Assembly: GCA_964459305.1 (NCBI GenBank)
Contig: CAYWNA010000159.1
Location: forward strand, 1 to 31,009
DNA length: 31,009 nucleotides
Source: CAYWNA01 sp964459305
Lineage (GTDB): Bacteria > Planctomycetota > Planctomycetia > Pirellulales > Pirellulaceae
Direction: 5' to 3'
The notes under the pieces are model-generated. The model did not search any database. It saw nothing but the letters and a program-made list of their open reading frames with translations, and was not told where the DNA came from. Each line of letters starts with the position of its first letter. Position 1 is the first letter of the stretch. A program made the position numbers and the translations under genes. This document shows, piece by piece, positions 23,990 through 31,009 of this stretch.

Positions 23990-26731
23990 ATGAAATACCT
24001 GAGGAAGTCTGGTAATTCGGCATGCGGAAATGTACGATTTTCGGGAGGGCGAGGCTCCCGCCGAGCCGATAGCGGGACACAAAAAGACGGCTCAGCGGGA
24101 GCTTCGCTCTCCCAATTCCCGGACACCCTTAGATACCTAATACATACAGCGATTCTCCTTGCGGTGTTGGCGCGATTCGCCGGTGCCTCTGAACCAAAAA
24201 CTTCGATGTCGGCCGACCAGGCATTCGAGCAACTCGCCGGTTATGACTACGGTCAGGACGACGAAGCGCTTCGCGTTTTGGAGTTGCATGTTGTCCGGTA
24301 TGCCAAAGACGCCGCCCACAAGGCGCAAGTGGCCCAACGATTGGCCTCGATTCTGAGCAAAAGCGACACGTCGAAGGCGGCCAGAATCTTCATCTGTAAA
24401 CAGCTCGTCGTTGTCGGGACCGAGGCTCAAGTACCCATCCTGGCAAAGATGCTGGAGGATCCCGATACGGCAGAGATCGCTCGCTACACGCTCGATGCGA
24501 TTCGGGGCGAAGCCTCGCTGGTGGCATTGCGCGGTGCGGTGGGACGTCTGAAAGGTGCGCCGCTTGTCGGCGTTATCAACTCGTTGGGCATCCGCCGCGA
24601 TGAGAAGTCGGTCGATGCTGTGATCAGGCTGTTGGGCGATTCCGATCCGCAGATCGTTGCGGCCGCCGCCGAGGCTCTTGGCAAAATCGGCACCACCGAA
24701 GCTGCCACGGCCTTGATGAATACCAAGGCACCCAACGCAGCACGAACGGCCCTGCACAATGCACAGCTCCAGTGTGCCGAACGGCTGACCGCCGCAGGTG
24801 ACCCAGCGGTGGCTGCAACCATCTATCGGCAGGTTTGGGAATCGGATGGGCCACCGGCTTGGCGCGTGGCCGGGCTACTCGGTCTGGCCAGAGTCGCTGC
24901 CGATAAGGCCACGCCGGTGGTCCTGGAAACGCTCGCGTCGGAAGACCCGCTGCTGCAAGGGACCGCGGCCCGACTCGCGGTCCAATTGCCCGGCGCGAAC
25001 GTGACAGCGGCACTTGTCGAGCGGTTGGACGGACTGGACCCAACGGGGCAGGTGTTTGTGCTGAACGTGTTGGCCGATCGAAACGACCGTTCGGCGGCCG
25101 AAGCTGTGTCGAAACGGATAGATCACCAGGATGAAACCGTCCGCACCGCCGCCGTCGCAGCGATAGGCAAGCTGGGCGACGCCTCGACGGTTGAACCTCT
25201 GGCGAAAATCGCCGCTACCTCAGACGGTGCGATGCAACATGCAGCCCGCACGAGCCTTGCGAGGCTTGCAGCCCCGGACGTGGACGCGAAGCTCATCGCG
25301 ATGGCTGTTGAAGGTGATACTGCGGTTCGGATGGAGGTCTTTCGGGCGTTGGCCGCTCGAGGCACCGGCGAGGCCGCACCGGTCCTAATCAAAGCGGCGG
25401 CTGAAAACGATGCGCAGATTCGGGTGGCGGCGTTCGAGGCTCTGGCGGCAGTGGCCCAGGCGGACAGTTACGCGAAGCTGGTCGAGCTTCTGGTCGCCGC
25501 GCCCACGCCAAAGGACGCCGCGGCTGCCGAACGGGCCGTGGTGGTGACTGGCAGTCGATTGGACGCCACCGAGCGGCTCGGTCCGGTGATTGCCGCCCTG
25601 GACAGTGCGACTGTACAGGCGAAGATGCCGCTTCTGCGAGTGCTGCGCGAGTTCGGAGGCGCGGAGGCGCTCGAAGCTGTCCGTGCGCAGCTTGACGATT
25701 CCGATCCGGCCGTTCAGGACGCCGCAGTTCGCGCTTTGGCTGGCTGGCCCGACACTTCGGCCGCCGATGACCTTCTGAAGATCGCCAAAGGCGCCGACAA
25801 TCCGGTTCACCGTGTTCTGGCTCTGCGAGGATACATGCGTCTGGTCGGCGAGGTGAAACAGGCGTCGGCTCGGCTGAAAATGCTCGATGCGGTCCTCCCC
25901 ATTGCCACGACCGTGCAGTCGAAGCAGATGCTTCTGGCAGCGTTATCCGAAGTGGCTGACCCTGGGGCTCTGCACGTGGCTGCGAAATTCCTGGACGATT
26001 CGGAAGTACACGCCGAGGCCGCGGTGGCCACGCTGAAGATCGGTCGCGCCGCACTGACCGCCGACCCGGCGGCCGTGCGCGCGGCGATGCGGAAGCTGAT
26101 GGACACGACCAAAGACCAAGCCGTGGCCCAACAGGCTGCTGCGTTGGACGAGGAGGCATTGAAGGTGCCGTCACCGACCGCCATCCAACAAGCGCTCCGA
26201 TACGACAAGAAACGGAGCGACGCCCAAAAAACCGCGCTCGCCAAGCGGGCACCACAGGGCTGCCATCTCGCTTGCTATCTCGACTGCGGGCCCGATGCTG
26301 CCGACGGCGCCAAGGACGGGCCGTTGTTGCGATTGGTCGCGGGCACGGCGTACATCTGGGGCGACTCGCTACGGGCGGCCGACGGCCGCTTCGGCAGCAT
26401 CTTCTTCGACGGCCAGCAGGTGACCTTCGAAGCATCGGGCCTGGATCCGAAGAAGTCCTATCAGATCGGCTTCACCTGGTGGGATTATGACCACAACACC
26501 CGCGCCCAGTCCGTGTGGCTCGCCACGGACAAAGGAGATCGCGAGACCAAGGTGCTGGACAAGACGAAGCTGCCGTCCGGCGCGAACAAGCAAGCCCCCG
26601 ATGAGAAAGCCCTGTCCGTCCCGCCCGAGTTCTACACCGACGGCTCACTACGGATCGTCTTTCGAAACGAAGCCTCGCCCAACGTGGTTGTCAGTGAACT
26701 ATGGCTTTGGGAAAGCGACGCCGAGCGTTAA
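23990..26731 (+). CDS. Secreted HEAT-repeat protein with C-terminal beta domain
   Basis: The ATG at 23990 has a ggag ribosome binding site 8 nt upstream (913 residues). A REP-like palindrome (24043-24113) is translated in frame (GGRGSRRADSGTQKDGSAGAS). The signal-like helix (YLIHTAILLAVLARFAGASE) follows it at about residue 50. From ~70 to ~760 there are HEAT/PBS-lyase-type repeats (AVIRLLGDSDPQIVAAAAEALGKIG). The last ~160 residues (ACYLDCGPDAADG to VVSELWLWES) form a beta-sandwich-like domain. The protein is probably a periplasmic scaffold or carbohydrate-associated protein of unknown partner. It lies 26 bp after the oxidoreductase gene. Confidence 0.8.
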   Translation: MKYLRKSGNSACGNVRFSGGRGSRRADSGTQKDGSAGASLSQFPDTLRYLIHTAILLAVLARFAGASEPKTSMSADQAFEQLAGYDYGQDDEALRVLELHVVRYAKDAAHKAQVAQRLASILSKSDTSKAARIFICKQLVVVGTEAQVPILAKMLEDPDTAEIARYTLDAIRGEASLVALRGAVGRLKGAPLVGVINSLGIRRDEKSVDAVIRLLGDSDPQIVAAAAEALGKIGTTEAATALMNTKAPNAARTALHNAQLQCAERLTAAGDPAVAATIYRQVWESDGPPAWRVAGLLGLARVAADKATPVVLETLASEDPLLQGTAARLAVQLPGANVTAALVERLDGLDPTGQVFVLNVLADRNDRSAAEAVSKRIDHQDETVRTAAVAAIGKLGDASTVEPLAKIAATSDGAMQHAARTSLARLAAPDVDAKLIAMAVEGDTAVRMEVFRALAARGTGEAAPVLIKAAAENDAQIRVAAFEALAAVAQADSYAKLVELLVAAPTPKDAAAAERAVVVTGSRLDATERLGPVIAALDSATVQAKMPLLRVLREFGGAEALEAVRAQLDDSDPAVQDAAVRALAGWPDTSAADDLLKIAKGADNPVHRVLALRGYMRLVGEVKQASARLKMLDAVLPIATTVQSKQMLLAALSEVADPGALHVAAKFLDDSEVHAEAAVATLKIGRAALTADPAAVRAAMRKLMDTTKDQAVAQQAAALDEEALKVPSPTAIQQALRYDKKRSDAQKTALAKRAPQGCHLACYLDCGPDAADGAKDGPLLRLVAGTAYIWGDSLRAADGRFGSIFFDGQQVTFEASGLDPKKSYQIGFTWWDYDHNTRAQSVWLATDKGDRETKVLDKTKLPSGANKQAPDEKALSVPPEFYTDGSLRIVFRNEASPNVVVSELWLWESDAER
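24043..24113. repeat. REP-like palindrome inside the HEAT gene
   Basis: Arms 24043-24068 and 24088-24113 (GGGAGGGCGAGGCTCCCGC...) pair at 23 of 26 positions. This is a frequent planctomycete palindrome, from memory. It lies between the start codon and the signal-like helix. Confidence 0.8.
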
Positions 26732-26749
26732 GCGGGCGCAACGACAAAA

Positions 26750-27271
26750 TCAACCGCCCTCGAACGTCGGAAGGCGCAGTCTGCGAATCACGTGCATTGG
26801 AAGGAACAAATGGTTCGGATCGCCTTCGAGCGAAGTGAACCCGAACCTCAAGTAGAACTGCCGTGCCGCTTCATCAATGGCATCCACCTCCACGGCGCGA
26901 ATACCGAGCCTGTCGGCAAGGTGTTGTGCGCGCCGCAACGCATCGATCAGAAGTTGCTCGCCGAGACCTTGCCCTTGGACGCCCTTGTCCACCGCCAATC
27001 GTCCGAGCAAGACCATCGGCACATCGATCCTCGGCAGACCCTTGGCCTGATCGGCTGGCAACGCTTCATAGCCGACATGATGGCTGGAAATGGCGTAGTA
27101 GCCGATCACTTGCGACTCACCCCTGCGCACGGCAACATAGCATCGAGCGATTTCCTTCTTCTGCCATTGCCCGGCGCGCTTCTTGATCCACTCGTTGAGT
27201 ACGGCGTTGCCGCAGTCGAAAGACGATCGATCGTGCGACGGATCCAACGGCTGAATGTCCCACTCCGCCAT
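26750..27271 (-). CDS. TacT-like GNAT acetyltransferase toxin
   Basis: This 173-residue protein has the GNAT toxin layout. The N-terminus carries SFDCGNAVLNEWIKKRA. The acetyl-CoA binding segment is RLAVDKGVQGQGLGEQLLIDAL, with the Q-x-x-G-x-G pattern. The C-terminal FYLRFGFTSL holds the conserved Tyr of the family. TacT toxins block translation by acetylating the amino group of charged tRNA. The antitoxin gene lies immediately upstream with a 6-bp gap. It converges with the HEAT gene with an 18-bp gap. Assignment as a TA toxin rests on family pattern and operon context. Confidence 0.85.
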   Translation of the reverse strand: MAEWDIQPLDPSHDRSSFDCGNAVLNEWIKKRAGQWQKKEIARCYVAVRRGESQVIGYYAISSHHVGYEALPADQAKGLPRIDVPMVLLGRLAVDKGVQGQGLGEQLLIDALRRAQHLADRLGIRAVEVDAIDEAARQFYLRFGFTSLEGDPNHLFLPMHVIRRLRLPTFEGG

Positions 27272-27277
27272 CGCTGA

Positions 27278-27559
27278 TCAATCCATCTTTTTCTTGTACT
27301 TCTCAGCGGCAGCAGCGAGAGCCTCGTTCGGCTCCGCATCCGCATCTTCCAGCATGGACAGAAAGATGTCGCGATCCCGATGCGACAGCTCCGTCCGATC
27401 ATGCTGCTCGATCACCTCATGGGCCGTCCGAACGAGCGTCGAAACGGCAAACTCGCTGACCGTCTGCCCCAAATGGCCAGCCGCCTGCTCGATGAATTGT
27501 TTTAGCTCATTCGGCAGACGGAAGTTGAGTCGTGCATCGCTTCGGGCATCTGTTGACAT
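27278..27559 (-). CDS. TacA-like DUF1778 antitoxin
   Basis: The ATG at 27559 is 9 nt from a ggagagg ribosome binding site; the GTG three codons earlier abuts the site and is unlikely. The 93-residue protein has a ribbon-helix-helix N-terminus (ARLNFRLPNELKQFIEQAAGHLGQTVSEFAVSTLV) and a charged C-terminal tail (NEALAAAAEKYKKKMD) that would wrap the toxin. It is the first gene of the pair and probably autoregulates through the inverted repeats at 27576-27628. Confidence 0.85.
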   Translation of the reverse strand: MSTDARSDARLNFRLPNELKQFIEQAAGHLGQTVSEFAVSTLVRTAHEVIEQHDRTELSHRDRDIFLSMLEDADAEPNEALAAAAEKYKKKMD

Positions 27560-27575
27560 TGGAGCCACCCTCTCC

Positions 27576-27628
27576 TGTATGGCAATTATGCGTACATTCT
27601 ACCACACTGTGCGTCGATTTGCCATACA
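27576..27628. promoter_or_regulatory. Operator-like inverted repeat upstream of the TacAT-like pair
   Basis: Two arms, TGTATGGCAA (27576-27585) and TTGCCATACA (27619-27628), are perfect inverted copies 33 bp apart. A TAGAAT -10-like box on the minus strand lies between them, near 27597-27602. Such flanking sites fit cooperative binding of a ribbon-helix-helix antitoxin. Confidence 0.6.
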
Positions 27629-27662
27629 ATCACAGGCCGAATACACCTGATACGTGCTGACA

Positions 27663-29249
27663 TCATCCCAGGCAGTTCCATTCGATAGGGATCTTCTTTA
27701 TCGCGTAGCCGACCTCACGGAGGTAATCACCGTAGCCGGTCATCCAGTGGAATCCCGGCATGTGCCGGGCGAGCATCTCGTCGGTGCAGTCGAAATGGAC
27801 GTCGATTTGCGATCGGCAAATGGGCAGAAACGGGCAGGCCGCGATCTTGGCCGACAAGCCCGTCCAACGCTCGGCCTTGAAATCGGGCACGATGTTGGTG
27901 ACCGTTTGCCCGATGGGCATTTCCACTTTCGGCGCCGCACCGTAGTCCGACTCGAAATGCGTCATAATCCGCGCCGGGTCGAGCTTCCGGCCGTCCATCC
28001 GTCGCGGTGCGGTACAGTGAGCCAAGGTGATGATGCCGTCGTGCGGGTAGGTTGGATCGTTCAGGAACACCGGCCGGTCGGAGATGTTGGCCAGCAGAAT
28101 TCCTGCCGGAATCACCACGAAGTCCGACTCGCAAAAAGCCAGGTAGCCGGCGTCGTTCAACAGGCTGAGTGTCAGGCACGCCGTCGTCTGGGCGATCGGC
28201 ATGATCGTGCCCATGCAACCGTTGATGGTGAGCGCGCGGCAGTCGGCCTCGGCCATCACGTTGCGAAAGACCTGTTCCAGCAGAAAAGTGTTATCGACGT
28301 ACTCCCGCTTTGTCTCCAGTGTGGTTCCTGACAACTTCAGGTATTCTTCAGCCCGCCGACGTGCCCGATCGACTGTCGCATTGTCGGCCCGGGCCGCTCG
28401 GATCAGCTTGCCCAATTCTTCATAAGAGAGAGTCTGAATGTCCAGCTTCCACCGCTCACGAACCAACTCGGCAATGACGCCCCTAGGTTGAGCCCAACCA
28501 CCGGGACCGCCTACTGCAATGATTCGGCTTCCCATCGTATTTCGCAGCCCACACAACGACCGCAGTCGCCAGCGGACTTCGTCCAAGCTGTCGACGACCA
28601 CATCCTCGTAGCCGATCGACTTGGTGGCCAGTGCGTCGGTGTGCTGATGGAGGAAGCGGGCCATCGCGCCTTCGTACCAGTAGTAGAGCGGTCCGGACTT
28701 GTGACGCACGAAGAAGATCACGTCCTTGCCCAAGCGGTCGATGTGGTTCACGTTGGCCATCAGGTTGCCCCCACCATCGCCCCCGGCGTAGAACAGCAGC
28801 GAGTCGGCCACCTTGATGTCGTCGTTGTGCGCCGCCAACTCGTCCGGCCGGCGGACGGTCGCAAGCGGCAGGAATTCGAGCGGGAAATCGGCCTTTGCCT
28901 TCAACTGGTTCAACTCGCCCTGGATACGAGCGATTTCCGCTTGGACATCCTCCTCGGTTTGGATGCCACCCCAGTGCCGCCAACTGGACTGTGGCCGGCG
29001 CTGAGGTTTAGGATACGTGAAGATCGGCTTGACGGTTAAAGCACGCCGCCGCGGGACGCACTCCGATTCGGCCGCCGAAACGACCGACCAGGAAAGCCCC
29101 GTCAACGCCGTGCCGATCAAACCCAGTCCACCTGCATCCGCCAGAAACTCACGGCGCGTCGTTTCCTGCTGCGCCGATCTCGGTGCATGACCACACGGGC
29201 AGCAACCCGTTCGAATCGGATGCGAACAACTGTCGTTTTCCTGACTCAT
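27663..29249 (-). CDS. Tat-exported sugar-isomerase-like protein
   Basis: The start at 29249 is preceded by an aggag-type ribosome binding site. The 528-residue protein has a twin-arginine signal (TTRREFLADAGGLGLIGTALTGLSW) after a 30-residue Cys-rich leader. The fold resembles the L-fucose/L-arabinose isomerase C-terminal superfamily (VFRNVMAEADCRALTINGCMGTIMP, PTYPHDGIITLAHCTAPRR, MPGFHWMTGYGDYLREVGYA), from memory of annotated planctomycete proteins. The PHDG and HCTAP segments could bind a metal. It may isomerise or bind released sugars outside the cytoplasm. It lies between the two toxin-antitoxin pairs. Confidence 0.7.
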   Translation of the reverse strand: MSQENDSCSHPIRTGCCPCGHAPRSAQQETTRREFLADAGGLGLIGTALTGLSWSVVSAAESECVPRRRALTVKPIFTYPKPQRRPQSSWRHWGGIQTEEDVQAEIARIQGELNQLKAKADFPLEFLPLATVRRPDELAAHNDDIKVADSLLFYAGGDGGGNLMANVNHIDRLGKDVIFFVRHKSGPLYYWYEGAMARFLHQHTDALATKSIGYEDVVVDSLDEVRWRLRSLCGLRNTMGSRIIAVGGPGGWAQPRGVIAELVRERWKLDIQTLSYEELGKLIRAARADNATVDRARRRAEEYLKLSGTTLETKREYVDNTFLLEQVFRNVMAEADCRALTINGCMGTIMPIAQTTACLTLSLLNDAGYLAFCESDFVVIPAGILLANISDRPVFLNDPTYPHDGIITLAHCTAPRRMDGRKLDPARIMTHFESDYGAAPKVEMPIGQTVTNIVPDFKAERWTGLSAKIAACPFLPICRSQIDVHFDCTDEMLARHMPGFHWMTGYGDYLREVGYAIKKIPIEWNCLG

Positions 29250-29279
29250 GTGTGTATCTCCCTGAATCAGAAGTCATCA

Positions 29280-29699
29280 CTACAAATCCTTAACATGTCG
29301 CACGTGGGTCGCCAACGGTGTTGCCCGCAGGGCGTTGTGCAAACGATCGTCAGCCGTCACAAGGGGGCAGTTCAGCGACACAGCCAGCGCGACGTAGAGA
29401 CTGTCGTAGACGGTGCGCGACGAACGCAGTGCGGTTTCCAATGCGGCTTGGAGCAACGGCTGCGAGGCATGAATCTCCAGAGGCACGACCAACATCGCTT
29501 GGACAATCGACACCGCTTCTGAATCAGTCAGCTCTCCTCGAACGAACTTCTTCCACAGGATGTTGCCGAATTCCGCAAGCAGCAAATCCGGGGCGTGCAA
29601 CTCGTTTTCCACGTTCAGTAATGTGGCTGCGTGATCGGCGTGGACTTCCGGCACATACCATTTCACCGCGACGCTTGCATCCACGACGTAGACGCTCAT
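29280..29699 (-). CDS. VapC-like PIN-domain toxin
   Basis: This 139-residue PIN protein has the acidic residues of the RNase active site in the expected order: VVDASVAVKWY (Asp7), LLLAEFGNILWKK (Glu), TVYDSLYVALAV (Asp) and TADDRLHNAL (Asp). VapC toxins cleave RNA, often tRNA. The start overlaps the antitoxin stop by 4 bp, showing translational coupling. Confidence 0.88.
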   Translation of the reverse strand: MSVYVVDASVAVKWYVPEVHADHAATLLNVENELHAPDLLLAEFGNILWKKFVRGELTDSEAVSIVQAMLVVPLEIHASQPLLQAALETALRSSRTVYDSLYVALAVSLNCPLVTADDRLHNALRATPLATHVRHVKDL

Positions 29700-29926
29700 C
29701 GTCCTCGGTCCTCAGCAAGCATCTGTGCGCTGTCGCTGTGCTGTCGGCCGGCCAGTTTTCGGCGAATTTGCCCCGCCAGACGACGAGCCTCCGTCATATT
29801 CGCTTCGGCCGCTTGCTCCAGAATGTGCCTCAACTCACCCTCAAGAGAACGTCCGTTTTGGGAAGCTCGCCGTTTCAGCCGTTCTACAACAGCATCGTCC
29901 AAATTGCGCACGAGCACTCGGCCCAT
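29696..29926 (-). CDS. FitA/VapB-like antitoxin
   Basis: The ATG at 29926 has a ggagg ribosome binding site; the longer frame starting near 29998 does not. The 76-residue protein has a ribbon-helix-helix N-terminus (GRVLVRNLDDAVVERLKRRASQNGRSLEGELRHIL). Its C-terminal tail (RLAGQIRRKLAGRQHSD) is of the type that binds the toxin. It precedes the VapC-like gene with a 4-bp overlap. An inverted repeat CTGCTA/TAGCAG lies just upstream (about 29959-29979). Confidence 0.85.
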   Translation of the reverse strand: MGRVLVRNLDDAVVERLKRRASQNGRSLEGELRHILEQAAEANMTEARRLAGQIRRKLAGRQHSDSAQMLAEDRGR

Positions 29927-30162
29927 CGTCGTGCCCTCCACATAGTATTGTCGGCAGACTGCTAGCAAAATGATAGCAGCCCAATCGTTCCACGGCAAGC
30001 CGGAAATTCGGGGCCCAGAGTGTGCTGTGCCTTTGGTCCCAGTTTCCTGCTTTGAATGTGTTTGGACAGGAAAATGGATGACAGGAAAATACAGGTGCTA
30101 AGTTTCTCCTTGCGGCCGACTAAGGGATCGCGAAGAAATAAACTGAGCATTTCTTGGAAGAA

Positions 30163-30223
30163 CACTAATCACCGCTGATTGGCACTAATCAAGAGAATTA
30201 GCGATAATCAGCGAAAATCAGTG
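30163..30223. repeat. REP-like A+T-rich palindrome
   Basis: The segment begins aacactaatcaccgctgatt and ends aatcagcg...atcagtgtt. CCGCTGATT pairs with AATCAGCG and AACACT with AGTGTT. It is an imperfect palindrome of the kind found scattered in planctomycete genomes. Confidence 0.6.
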
Positions 30224-30495
30224 TTCCCTTCATACATTAAGTCCTTCGGTAGCCTGATCAACTTGTTTTTTCGCGGACGCTAACGAGCACGGTCCAATCC
30301 GTTTTCTGTTCTTTTCTGGACATTTGGGTAAACTCCACTTAGACTCCAAATATTGGGCATACATCGCTCCGACGTGTTAGAAGCGTCTTTCGCGCTCGGA
30401 ATAGCTCACCGTCCATCGACAGCGAGTTCAGTGTGCAAAGGGAGGACTCGCCATGAGCCGTTGCTTTTCGTTCGAGGCATTTGAGCATTACGATC

Positions 30496-30526
30496 GAATC
30501 CCAGTTTCTGCGAGAAATTGGGATTC
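30496..30526 (+). promoter_or_regulatory. Strong leader hairpin before the surface-protein gene
   Basis: GAATCCCAGTTTC and GAAATTGGGATTC form a 13-bp stem (one G-U) around loop tgcga. It lies 10 bp upstream of the terminator at 30537-30562, so it may be part of an attenuator-like leader. A flanking TTCGAG (about 30465) could pair with CTCGAA just after the hairpin. Confidence 0.5.
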
Positions 30527-30536
30527 TCGAAGGTCG

Positions 30537-30562
30537 AGGCGAGAACACCCGCTCGCCTTTTT
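30537..30562 (+). terminator. Rho-independent terminator within the leader
   Basis: AGGCGAG (30537-30543) and CTCGCCT (30552-30558) form a GC-rich stem, followed by a run of five T (30558-30562). It stands 143 bp upstream of the ATG at 30706, so a transcript from the leader would end before the gene unless read-through is regulated. Confidence 0.6.
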
Positions 30563-30705
30563 CCGAGATCAACAACCGGGCACGTCACGCTTGGCTGCTC
30601 GGCTGCCAACGCTCACGCACCCGTCCGCTCTTCGCGTCACGGCTCTGCATTGTTCTCTGAAGAGCCCCACGCCCCCACGTTCCAAAGCCAGGAGGCAACT
30701 CCCAA

Positions 30706-31009
30706 ATGACGCCTTCGCATCCCACCGACTCACAGGAACGTCCGAATTCGCGAAACAGAAAACGGAAAACAGGCCGGGCGCGAAACAAACCAAAGAGATT
30801 TCGACGCCCGCTGCTGGAAACACTCGAGGAGCGAACGCTGCTCAGTTTCAGCGGCCATCAAGGCTTCGAGAACGGCTGGGGCGAGTGGTCGACCGACGGG
30901 GATGTGTGGCAGGTTGGTGCCCCGACGTCAGGTCCCGGGAGTGCTTACCAGGACACGTCGGTGGCAGGGACGGTTCTGGACGGGAACTACCCGAATACGA
31001 CGGACAGTC
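30706..31009 (+). CDS. Large secreted surface protein, N-terminal part (cut by window end)
   Basis: Translation from the ATG at 30706 (aggagg ten nt upstream) stays open to the window edge. The first ~35 residues are strongly basic (RNRKRKTGRARNKPKRFRR). The motif RPLLETLEERTLLSFSG follows; this LExR-LLS motif marks very large planctomycete surface proteins and is thought to act in export. Next comes a beta-rich domain (GFENGWGEWSTDGDVWQVG, SAYQDTSVAGTVLDGNYP) resembling laminin-G/MAM-like or jelly-roll modules. The full protein is probably thousands of residues long and cell-surface bound. Its role is unknown. Confidence 0.8.
   Translation, partial: MTPSHPTDSQERPNSRNRKRKTGRARNKPKRFRRPLLETLEERTLLSFSGHQGFENGWGEWSTDGDVWQVGAPTSGPGSAYQDTSVAGTVLDGNYPNTTDS

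Larger units (their letters stand above)
29927..30705. other. Long non-coding region ahead of a giant surface-protein gene
   Basis: About 780 bp without a convincing gene. It holds a possible toxin-antitoxin operator (CTGCTA...TAGCAG), a REP-like palindrome (30163-30223), a possible promoter (TGGACA-N17-TAGACT, 30317-30345), a strong hairpin (30496-30526) and a Rho-independent terminator (30537-30562). Short minus-strand frames in it lack ribosome binding sites and family features. Confidence 0.5.

Noticed and set aside
25389..26435. Minus-strand open frame of 348 codons
   Set aside because: Shadow of the HEAT-repeat gene with very high Arg/Pro/Ala content.
30339..30823. Small minus-strand genes in the leader of the surface protein
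   Set aside because: No ribosome binding sites or family features; they overlap the hairpin and terminator structures.
1..31009. CRISPR array
   Set aside because: No regularly spaced direct repeats were seen; the repeats present are palindromes or terminal inverted repeats.

Overview
The window looks like a chromosomal stretch of a planctomycete, most likely Pirellulales-like. Evidence: a sulfatase, a heparinase-like lyase, a DUF4091 protein, secreted Gfo/Idh/MocA and FAD oxidoreductases, a HEAT-repeat secreted protein, small membrane proteins with the FRFSLRTMLL-type N-terminus, an N-terminal LLETLEERTLLS motif of giant planctomycete surface proteins, and many scattered REP-like palindromes. 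Genus was not determined.

Layout. (1) 1-2284: 5'-cut DUF4091 protein. (2) 2342-5515: two genes abutting head to head with no room for promoters, an ATPase/pentapeptide-repeat gene (-) and a HEAT/leucine-rich-repeat gene (+). They look like 5'-truncated genes joined at about 4110-4156. (3) 5525-9255: a 3.73-kb transposon with perfect 30-bp terminal inverted repeats and an 8-bp target duplication (gaaactta). It encodes an IS1-like DDE transposase and cargo: a small membrane protein, a predicted structured small RNA, a DUF3800 protein coupled to a PBECR-like nuclease-fold protein, a tRNA-like sequence, a ribbon-helix-helix regulator with a symmetric divergent promoter, and a membrane protein whose 3' end runs into the terminal repeat. 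(4) 9290-11056: a small membrane protein and an acidic conserved protein of unknown role. (5) 11088-26731: catabolic/secreted region with an FAD oxidoreductase, a papain-fold-like secreted protein, a heparinase II/III-like lyase, a sulfatase, a membrane protein, a glycosidase-like five-bladed-propeller protein, a Gfo/Idh/MocA oxidoreductase and a HEAT protein. (6) 26750-29926: a TacAT-like toxin-antitoxin pair, a Tat-exported sugar-isomerase-like protein and a VapBC-like pair. (7) 29927-31009: a long non-coding leader with a strong hairpin and a terminator, then the start of a large surface protein.

How the genes may work together. The secreted enzymes fit the planctomycete pattern of degrading sulfated, uronate-rich polysaccharides: the sulfatase desulfates, the lyase cleaves, and the glycosidase-like, oxidoreductase and isomerase-like proteins process sugars. 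This is inferred from families; gene order is mixed-strand, so it is not one operon.

The best candidate for an undescribed system is the transposon cargo. Its small RNA gene (TTGACA-N16-TACAAT promoter inside a 22-bp-arm palindrome, Rho-independent terminator) converges on a translationally coupled DUF3800 plus PBECR-like pair. A nearby ribbon-helix-helix gene has promoters that share the CTACAAT core with the RNA promoter. A mobile defence or addiction module is a reasonable hypothesis, not shown by sequence alone.
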